The translations under genes were made by a program, and so were the position numbers. Of a stretch of DNA of 64,000 nt, positions 45,073-51,137 are shown piece by piece (the first letter of the stretch is position 1; each line of letters opens with the position of its first letter). Source of the stretch: Enterovibrio baiacu (lineage in GTDB: Bacteria; Pseudomonadota; Gammaproteobacteria; Enterobacterales; Vibrionaceae). The notes under the pieces were generated by a model. The model did not search any database. It was given only the letters and a program-made list of their open reading frames with translations, and was not told the origin of the DNA. The DNA lies in contig NZ_SCHN01000008.1 of NCBI RefSeq assembly GCF_004120195.1, forward strand, positions 285,973-349,972, given 5' to 3'.

Positions 45073-45972
45073 TCAACTCGCTGACCACATCTGTTTGCCA
45101 GTGTGTTGAAAGTCATAGCCACCAAACAATTCGCTTTGCTGACGGCTTTCTTCATCATCCAGATGGTGAATGACCTGCTGCACCAAGGTGCGGAAATAGA
45201 TGTTTTTCGGGATCACCAGTTCGAACGCTTCGTTGGCGATGGGGAGAAAAGCCAAGCCAAATTCTCCCGCCGCACTTTTACTGCCAAAGCCTATATCAGC
45301 AGAACCTCGAGCAATTGCGGAACCGAGTTCGCGTTCACTCAAGCAAGTGGTGACGGTGTTTAACGTGTCTCGCGTCATGTCGTTGCGAAACAGCCATTCG
45401 TCCATGGCGCGCGCACTGCCTGCGCCATCTTGTCGGCCAGCCCAACGCCACCGTTTGTCGGAAAAATGGTAAGGGTCGTTGAGCTTGTCTGCCTGTTCAG
45501 GCCTTACAATCAAGCCTTGAAGTCGCTCGAAACCGTGGACTAACACCCAATTCTTATGCCCCGAATATTGTTGCAGCAAAGCGGGATGACGAAGTTTTGC
45601 TTCTTCCGCGTTTCCCCAATGAATGGCGCACATATCAACATGGCCTTTTTCAAGCATGGCCAGTCCTTGCTTGGTGCCCGTGGCGGTATACCCCACCAGC
45701 GCAGTGCTGCCGAGTGTAGCGGCCATTTTACTCACGATGTGTTGTAGCAGCGGGTCGTCAGAGCCCGCGATGAGCAACCTGTCGTTGAACACCCCATTAT
45801 GGCTCGATGCTAACAACCAACGGTCGAGTAAGCTTTTCGGGAAAAGCCATTTCCCAGTGACCTTGGTGGCGGGGATCACGCCATCATTGGCAAGGCTATA
45901 GACCTTCTTTTCATTCAGGTCGATGTATTCTGCGACTTGGCGGGCGTTCATGAATTCAGGGAAATCACTCAT
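45073..45972 (-). CDS. HTH plus periplasmic-binding-like regulator of the formate dehydrogenase island
   Basis: About 299 aa, cytoplasmic. The N-terminus carries an excisionase/MerR-type helix-turn-helix (FMNARQVAEYIDLNEKKVYSLANDGVIPATKVTGKW in part, about 7-41). The remainder is a PBP-like domain resembling molybdate/tungstate-binding proteins (LLIAGSDDPLL, GHVDMCAIHWGN, RQDGAGSARAMDEWL, GSADIGFGSKSAA). Proteins of this layout are thought to read a small ligand, plausibly oxyanion or cofactor status. The start MSDFPEFMN is preferred over an upstream Met at 45993, and overlaps fdhD's stop by 8 bp. Exact ligand and target are unknown. Confidence 0.85.
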   Translation of the reverse strand: MSDFPEFMNARQVAEYIDLNEKKVYSLANDGVIPATKVTGKWLFPKSLLDRWLLASSHNGVFNDRLLIAGSDDPLLQHIVSKMAATLGSTALVGYTATGTKQGLAMLEKGHVDMCAIHWGNAEEAKLRHPALLQQYSGHKNWVLVHGFERLQGLIVRPEQADKLNDPYHFSDKRWRWAGRQDGAGSARAMDEWLFRNDMTRDTLNTVTTCLSERELGSAIARGSADIGFGSKSAAGEFGLAFLPIANEAFELVIPKNIYFRTLVQQVIHHLDDEESRQQSELFGGYDFQHTGKQMWSAS

Positions 45973-46795
45973 GCCGCAATCCTTTGATATCAAAGTCGAT
46001 ATTCTCTGCGCCGTTAAACACTTGGAAGCGATGGCCTTTGGCGCGCGCGATCATGGTAATGCCAAGTTGCTTGGCGAGATCAAAGCCCATCTGTGTGACG
46101 CCGGAGCGCGATAGCAGCACTGGAATCCCCATTTGCGCCACCTTGATGACCATTTCAGACGTGAGGCGGCCTGTGGTGTAAAAGATTTTGTCGCCCCCCG
46201 TTTGGCCTTGAAGCCACATTTCTCCGGTTAGCGTATCGACCGCATTGTGACGGCCAATGTCTTCAACAAAAGAGAGAATATCAGTGTCTTTGCAGACCGC
46301 GCAGCCGTGCACCGCCCCTGCCGCTTTGTAGGTGTCATTGTGATGCGTCAGAGATTCAAGCAACCCGTAAAGCGTCGATTGTTTCAGGTGGGGCGTAGGG
46401 AGGACTAAGTCATCAAGTTTCTTCATCACATTGCCGAACATAGTGCCTTGTCCGCAGCCCGACGTGACCGTTTTCTTGGAAAGTGTTTCTTCGATGTCGT
46501 CGTTTTGCTCGTTGGTGACGACAGCCGCTGATTGTGTTTCCCAGTCGATGATGACTGAGTCTAAGGCATTGACGTCATGCAACAAGCCTTGGTTGCGAAG
46601 ATAACCTAACACCAACATGTCAGGCCTCGCGCCGAGCGTCATCAAGGTCACGATTTCTCGCCAGTTCAGATACACAGTGAGTGCGCGCTCGCAGGCAATC
46701 TGTTTTGTCATGGGCTCGCCGTATTCGTCGAACACAGTGACATCAATGGTTTGCGGGATATCAGACTGCGTTTTGATGATTTTTGGTTGGGTCAT
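45965..46795 (-). CDS. fdhD: Formate dehydrogenase accessory sulfurtransferase FdhD
   Basis: 276 aa protein that passes sulfur from cysteine desulfurase to the bis-MGD cofactor, which formate dehydrogenase needs to be active. TSGCGQGTMFGNVM carries the conserved CGxG loop (about 116-129); VHGCAVCKDTDILSFVEDIGRHNAVDTLTG spans about 165-195 in segments and is the family signature. It is the first gene of a minus-strand pair with the HTH-PBP regulator, divergent from the main formate dehydrogenase operon. Confidence 0.95.
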   Translation of the reverse strand: MTQPKIIKTQSDIPQTIDVTVFDEYGEPMTKQIACERALTVYLNWREIVTLMTLGARPDMLVLGYLRNQGLLHDVNALDSVIIDWETQSAAVVTNEQNDDIEETLSKKTVTSGCGQGTMFGNVMKKLDDLVLPTPHLKQSTLYGLLESLTHHNDTYKAAGAVHGCAVCKDTDILSFVEDIGRHNAVDTLTGEMWLQGQTGGDKIFYTTGRLTSEMVIKVAQMGIPVLLSRSGVTQMGFDLAKQLGITMIARAKGHRFQVFNGAENIDFDIKGLRHE

Positions 46796-46923
46796 GTACC
46801 CGCTTCCTTTGCGTTGGGGAATGAAAACAGCGCGCCCTTTTCCAGCCCGCTAGGGAAGCAAAAAGCAAAACCTGTTCCAGCATTTAGCGTTGGCATGACT
46901 TTTTGAATGTGGTGAAGGCGCGC

Positions 46924-46961
46924 TGGTATGTGTTTTGCACCACGCTGGTATGTGTTTTGCA
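46924..46961 (+). promoter_or_regulatory. Tandemly duplicated sigma-54 promoter before the DUF3305 gene
   Basis: TGGTATGTGTTTTGCA occurs twice, at 46924-46939 and 46946-46961, within a 22-bp tandem direct repeat (46921-46942 and 46943-46964) differing at one base near the 3' end. Each copy has GG and GC separated by exactly 10 nt (consensus TGGCAC-N5-TTGCW). Predicted starts are near 46950 and 46972, 67-89 nt before the gene. A degenerate third copy (TGGCATGACTTTTTGA, 46891-46906) lacks the -12 GC. Direction fits the formate dehydrogenase operon. Confidence 0.78.
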
Positions 46962-47038
46962 CAAAGACACCTTGAGGGTCCGCCAAACCCCGCTGCAGCG
47001 CGCGCGTATTTCGCTGCGGAAACACGAAGGAGTGATGT

Positions 47039-47491
47039 GTGAGTGAGATAATTAAAGACCCACAACAATGGTTACTGCAATTCGATTTAGAGACAACGAT
47101 TGTCACGGTTGGCCGCTGGAATACAACGCGCTGGTCGCTGGTAAATTTGCACCTTCCTAAAGACCAAGAAACGCTGTCAGAATCAGCGTATTCGCTGCCT
47201 TTGATGCTGTTTAAAGATGAACGCACTGACTACCGATTTAACCTCAGTTCTCGTGACCCTCACCTGTTTTTCATCTTTGAAGTGGAAGAGGATGAATCGC
47301 TAAAACCTCTGCAGGTCACGGCATCGCAAACCGGGGCGGCGAGCTTTATGGATGGCGACTATCTGGTGCTTTCTGAGCCAATGCCGCTGCCGATCCAAGC
47401 GTGGATGGAAGCCTATATTGGTCGCCATGGTGAGCTGTTGGAAACCCGCAAGAAAAAACGCAAAGGCGCGGGGAGGGCAAGTGGCAACTGA
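47039..47491 (+). CDS. DUF3305 family protein
   Basis: 150 aa, GTG start (GTGAGTGAG, 47039) after AAGGAG, about 8 bp upstream. The domain is recognised from the formate-dehydrogenase neighbourhood and from the sequence pattern VTVGRWNTTRWSLV ... LFKDERTDYRFNLSSRDPHLFFIFEV. DUF3305 genes regularly precede DUF3306 and the Fdh structural genes, so this is probably an accessory assembly or electron-transfer factor, with unknown mechanism. First gene downstream of the sigma-54 tandem promoter, overlapping the next gene by 11 bp. Confidence 0.88.
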   Translation: MSEIIKDPQQWLLQFDLETTIVTVGRWNTTRWSLVNLHLPKDQETLSESAYSLPLMLFKDERTDYRFNLSSRDPHLFFIFEVEEDESLKPLQVTASQTGAASFMDGDYLVLSEPMPLPIQAWMEAYIGRHGELLETRKKKRKGAGRASGN

Positions 47492-48155
47492 TTCTTTTCT
47501 CCAACGCTGGTCAGCGAAAAAACGCGGCGAGTGGATTGATGAAACAGAAGAAATCCGCGAAGACGTCACGCAATCCGACAGCGAGCTTCTCTCCTCAGAG
47601 CCTTCTTTCTCCGATGCCACCGAACATGGCGAAAGCCATGAAGGTGAAGATGCTGATACTTTGCCGCCGCCTGCGACCATGGACGACGTTGAAAACCTTC
47701 AGGAAGGTGATTCAGCCGCCGTGTTTCTGGCGAAAGGCGTGTCATCCGAAGTGAAAAAAGCAGCGCTGCGCAAGCTGTTTCGAAGCGATGCCTACAACGT
47801 GCTGGATGGCATGAATGACTATGACCTCGATTATTCCAACACCGCAAATCTGGCTGCGGAAGTGGCGGCGAATCTGCGTCAGTGGACGAAAGAAAACGTC
47901 GAGAAGATGACTGAGTGTGATGATCAAGCATCCGTGAACGCTGAGGAAGCATCCGCGTCTTCGCCTGATTCAAAAGAACGCCCACATGCAAACGCTGAGG
48001 CGAACGGAAATGAGGGTGAAGAGGAAGGCGAATCTGACCTCGCCTTAGCGAGTGAGACAAAAAGTACCCTAGAGAAAAATAGGGACAATTTGTCGTACGG
48101 CGTGCGTCAAAATGTCCCAACTGAAAGCATGGATAAGAATTCAGACGGATTCTGA
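47481..48155 (+). CDS. DUF3306 family protein
   Basis: 224 aa from the GTG at 47481 (VATDSFLQRWSAKKRG), preceded by GGGAGGG; longer frames upstream lack a ribosome site. The core DUF3306 motif is LRKLFRSDAYNVLDGMNDYDLDYSNTANLAAEV split near residues 95-130. The C-terminal 80 residues are acidic and low complexity (AEANGNEGEEEGESD). It overlaps DUF3305 by 11 bp. A second upstream set of regulator sites lies inside its 3' end. Role in Fdh maturation is inferred only from genomic association. Confidence 0.88.
   Translation: MATDSFLQRWSAKKRGEWIDETEEIREDVTQSDSELLSSEPSFSDATEHGESHEGEDADTLPPPATMDDVENLQEGDSAAVFLAKGVSSEVKKAALRKLFRSDAYNVLDGMNDYDLDYSNTANLAAEVAANLRQWTKENVEKMTECDDQASVNAEEASASSPDSKERPHANAEANGNEGEEEGESDLALASETKSTLEKNRDNLSYGVRQNVPTESMDKNSDGF
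48082..48118. promoter_or_regulatory. Inverted pair of activator-like 13-mers
   Basis: GGGACAATTTGTC (48082-48094) and GTCAAAATGTCCC (48106-48118) form an inverted pair (11 of 13 bases complementary) with centres 24 bp apart. The first also contains an internal palindrome, GACAA-T-TTGTC. The second is identical to 41472-41484 upstream of tupA. They sit 100-125 bp before a -24/-12 element, the geometry of a sigma-54 enhancer. Confidence 0.65.
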
Positions 48156-48187
48156 CTCCGTATTCGTTATTTTTCTTCCCTCACAGC

Positions 48188-48203
48188 TGGTTCAGTACTT
48201 GCT
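48188..48203 (+). promoter_or_regulatory. Sigma-54 promoter before the polyferredoxin gene
   Basis: TGGTTCAGTACTTGCT has TGG, then TTGCT, with the required 10 nt between GG and GC. Predicted start near 48214, leaving a 226-nt leader. Inverted activator-like sites are immediately upstream. Confidence 0.7.
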
Positions 48204-48439
48204 CTATAAAAAGCCACTAGCGACAAGTCATTGTTTAAATTGAATTGCTGTTGAATTTTCCTCTGCGTCACCTGCCAGCCTAGGCCAGCAATACCTAGAT
48301 GAGTGAACGTCGCAACAGCCAATGATGTGATTGAAATAATAGACAAATCAAAAATAGATTGGATGCATAGAACAGCCAGTACAGACCAGCACGCGTGATA
48401 TCGCGGGATGGGTTGAACCAGCTTGGAAAGCAGGTGTTT

Positions 48440-50215
48440 ATGGCTAACGAGACAATGTCGACAGAAAATACAATAACAACAATCAATCAGGTTCTTACAC
48501 AACACACTGATCGCAATGGCGTTGCAAGACAACATGCGTTGCAGAGCACGGTGACGTTGGGAAACCTCATTCCTCCGACGGTGAGCTTCGAAAGTCACGG
48601 TCGTATTCTTGTGGCTGGCGCAGCGACAGCGGTTTTCCGCTTTGCGCAAAAGCTACCACTCTCACTGCATACCAATACCGTGTTGCTCTGTACTGAAGGG
48701 ATTAGCAGTGGCGCGGTGACCCCGCCGGAATTTTCAGTGTTCTACGCCAAAGATATTGCGATTGATGGGTTTCTCGGTGCCTTTGATGTGCAGATTGGCG
48801 AGCGTTTGGCAGCCGATGGAAAGCTTGAGAAAGGCTCGCTTGGTCATGACGCGCAAAACCTTGCTGTTATCACCACAGGGCAACCGCACTTCGATGTGGT
48901 GGTGGATTTGACAGAGCAGGGTATTCATCAGGCTGAATTGCCGCCTTTGGGGTATTACGCTGTTGGGCGAGGTGTGTGCTCAGAAGAGGAGACCATTGAG
49001 GCGCTCCCTGATTTAACGGGAACGTTCGACAAGCCGAAGTTTTTCCGTTTGGACACGGAGAAATGCGCGCATACATCACGGGGGTTGGAAGGGTGTACGC
49101 GCTGTATTGATGCGTGTCCTGCCGATGCGTTAGATATCGTTAAGAGCGCCATCACTATCAACCCGTATTTGTGTCAGGGCATGGGATCGTGCGCCACGGC
49201 GTGTCCGACAGAAGCCATAAGCTATGCATTGCCTGATCCCGACAACACCCAGCATTTTCTCCACCAGCTTTTGACGCACTATCACGCAAAAGAAGGTGTC
49301 GCACCGATCGTGCTTTTCTATGCTGACGACGACATGGCGCCCGCAGGTGAAACGTTATTGGCGAATGCCATCGCACAAATGCCGAGCCGAGTCATTCCTG
49401 TTCGTTTGGAAGAACTTGCATCCGTGGGCATTGATACCTGGTTCTCTGCCTTGGTGTATGGCGCCACGCAGGTGGTGTTAGCTGAATCACCACAACTTCA
49501 TGCGAAAACACGCCGTGTGCTTGTGCAAGAACTGGACATTGCCGCGCGTTTTTTAAAGGCGCTCGGGCTGGAAACGCACCGTATCGCCATGCTTCCCATC
49601 GCTGAATTGGGCTACGCGACCTTGTTCGACAGCGATGTGATGTCATCTGACACGTCGAGCGACAACGCGCCTCGCGCCAAATTAGAAGGCAGCAAACGAG
49701 AAAAACTCTCTAGCGCGCTAGATTTGCTCGCCGCCCACACCGGCATACTGCCCCCCATTGTCGCCGTGCCTGAAAATGCCCCGTATGGTCGCATTGATAT
49801 CGATACATCAGGCTGCACCCTGTGCATGGGGTGTGTCACCGTGTGTCCGACCGATGCATTGAAATCCATTGGCACCACGCCCGGGATGACATTCAGAGAG
49901 CAAGATTGCGTGCAATGTGGCCTCTGTGAACAAAGCTGTCCTGAATCGGTTATCTCGTTAACACCAAGATATAACTGGGACAGTGTATCCCGCCAGCAAC
50001 GCCAAACCCTTCATCAAGAGGAAGCCGCCGAGTGCATCAGCTGCGGCAAGCCTTTCGCCCCCGTTTCCATGGTCAACATGTTGATCGAACGTCTTCGCAA
50101 TCACAGCCATTTCCAAGATGACGCCATTAAACGTTTATCGATGTGCGAAGACTGCCGTGTGCGCGACATGGTCGCCGACATGATTGAAAACCCTGACCAG
50201 CAAATAAAGGCGTAG
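48440..50215 (+). CDS. Multi-cluster 4Fe-4S ferredoxin-type protein of the formate dehydrogenase operon
   Basis: About 591 aa from the ATG at 48440. A GTG at 48395 would lengthen it but has weaker support. Two N-terminal 4Fe-4S motifs (CTRCIDACPADALDI, CQGMGSCATACPTEAI, about 210-275) and two C-terminal ones (CTLCMGCVTVCPTDAL, CVQCGLCEQSCPESVISL, about 475-530) are visible, plus a late Cys-rich ECISCGKPFAPVSMV and SMCEDCRVRDMV. The N-terminus has an FAD/NAD-like glycine pattern RILVAGAATA. It is probably an electron-transfer or assembly partner of FdhAB, cytoplasmic (no Tat signal). The TorD-like gene follows in 9 bp. Confidence 0.9.
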   Translation: MANETMSTENTITTINQVLTQHTDRNGVARQHALQSTVTLGNLIPPTVSFESHGRILVAGAATAVFRFAQKLPLSLHTNTVLLCTEGISSGAVTPPEFSVFYAKDIAIDGFLGAFDVQIGERLAADGKLEKGSLGHDAQNLAVITTGQPHFDVVVDLTEQGIHQAELPPLGYYAVGRGVCSEEETIEALPDLTGTFDKPKFFRLDTEKCAHTSRGLEGCTRCIDACPADALDIVKSAITINPYLCQGMGSCATACPTEAISYALPDPDNTQHFLHQLLTHYHAKEGVAPIVLFYADDDMAPAGETLLANAIAQMPSRVIPVRLEELASVGIDTWFSALVYGATQVVLAESPQLHAKTRRVLVQELDIAARFLKALGLETHRIAMLPIAELGYATLFDSDVMSSDTSSDNAPRAKLEGSKREKLSSALDLLAAHTGILPPIVAVPENAPYGRIDIDTSGCTLCMGCVTVCPTDALKSIGTTPGMTFREQDCVQCGLCEQSCPESVISLTPRYNWDSVSRQQRQTLHQEEAAECISCGKPFAPVSMVNMLIERLRNHSHFQDDAIKRLSMCEDCRVRDMVADMIENPDQQIKA

Positions 50216-50224
50216 GAGGCGAAG

Positions 50225-50839
50225 ATGGCAATGCAAGAGATGATTAATGTCGACGATATCAGCAATGAAGAGAACCAGCTTCGCCACCACATTTACAGCC
50301 TGTTAGCGCATCTGCTGCGACAAGCTCCCGATGAGAGCACCTTGACGTGGCTGGCAACGTTGGAATCTGAGGGGGATGAGCACTCTGCCGGCATGGCTGC
50401 GGCGTGGTCAGTACTGAAATTGAGTGCGAAAACCACGCGACCCGTGCAAGCAGCAGATGAATATCAATTGCTGTTTATTGGCGTAGGGCGTGGAGAAGTG
50501 ATGCCGTTTGGGTCTTGGTACTTAACAGGTTCGCTGATGGAGCTGCCGCTCGTGCTGCTTCGCCAAGATTTACGCCAGCTTGGCTTTGAGCGTCAAGAAG
50601 AAACCAAAGAGCCTGAAGACCACATTGCCGCGTTACTCGAAGTCATGGGTATGTTGGTGGAAGAAGGGGATGAAACGCAACAAGCCGCCTTCTTTAACCG
50701 TCATGTCGCCCCGTGGTTTGAGACGCTTTTTACCGACATTAAACGCGCAGATGCCGCGGTGTTTTATACCGCGGTGGCTGAGCTTGCACAGCAGTTTTTG
50801 ATGATAGAAAAAATACGCTTTACCCAACGCCCTTGGTGA
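50225..50839 (+). CDS. TorD/DmsD-family molybdoenzyme chaperone
   Basis: 204 aa all-helical chaperone that binds Tat signal peptides or assists cofactor loading of molybdoenzymes. A GGAGG box eight bases before the ATG gives strong translation. Family-like features are YQLLFIGVGRGEVMPFGSWYLTG (about 79-101) and DHIAALLEVMGMLVEEGDE. Its place before a Tat-signal gene and the formate dehydrogenase catalytic subunit supports a dedicated role for FdhA. Confidence 0.9.
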   Translation: MAMQEMINVDDISNEENQLRHHIYSLLAHLLRQAPDESTLTWLATLESEGDEHSAGMAAAWSVLKLSAKTTRPVQAADEYQLLFIGVGRGEVMPFGSWYLTGSLMELPLVLLRQDLRQLGFERQEETKEPEDHIAALLEVMGMLVEEGDETQQAAFFNRHVAPWFETLFTDIKRADAAVFYTAVAELAQQFLMIEKIRFTQRPW

Positions 50840-50903
50840 GCAGAACCCGCGAAAACCCAGTGGTCGCTAAGTGTTGGACGAAATAAGAACAAAGGAGCAA
50901 GTC

Positions 50904-51113
50904 ATGTCAGAGAACAAAAAAGAGAGCGCACAACCCAACGAAAAACGGCGCGAGTTCCTCAAAGGATTGGGCGTTGCTGCGGCAGCAAGCGCAGCGGCAT
51001 CTGTGGTCAGTACGTCTGCGCAAGCGGATGTGGAGGTCGTAAGCCCCGAAGAAAAGCCCAAGTCTGGCTATCGTGAAACGCAACATATACGCGATTACTA
51101 CGATTCCCTATAA
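50904..51113 (+). CDS. Small Tat-signal protein of the formate dehydrogenase operon (FdhX-like)
   Basis: 69 aa from the ATG at 50904, with GGAGCAAG just before it. The twin-arginine motif is KRREFLKGLGVAAAASAA (about residues 14-31), followed by a hydrophobic stretch and a short, acidic mature part. Small Tat-signal proteins of this size often precede FdhA in such operons. Their role (assembly or anchoring) is not established. It is probably exported or membrane-retained. Confidence 0.82.
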   Translation: MSENKKESAQPNEKRREFLKGLGVAAAASAAASVVSTSAQADVEVVSPEEKPKSGYRETQHIRDYYDSL

Positions 51114-51137
51114 CCCTGCGATTGATGGAGTTTGACC

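Noticed and set aside
46799-46870. Minus-strand -24/-12 element for fdhD
   Set aside because: A GG-N10-GC match exists, but its -12 part (GCGCT) is poor and GC-rich, so I do not call it.
47566-48120. 184-codon antisense open frame over DUF3306
   Set aside because: Shadow of the acidic, repetitive coding strand; no ribosome site or family match.
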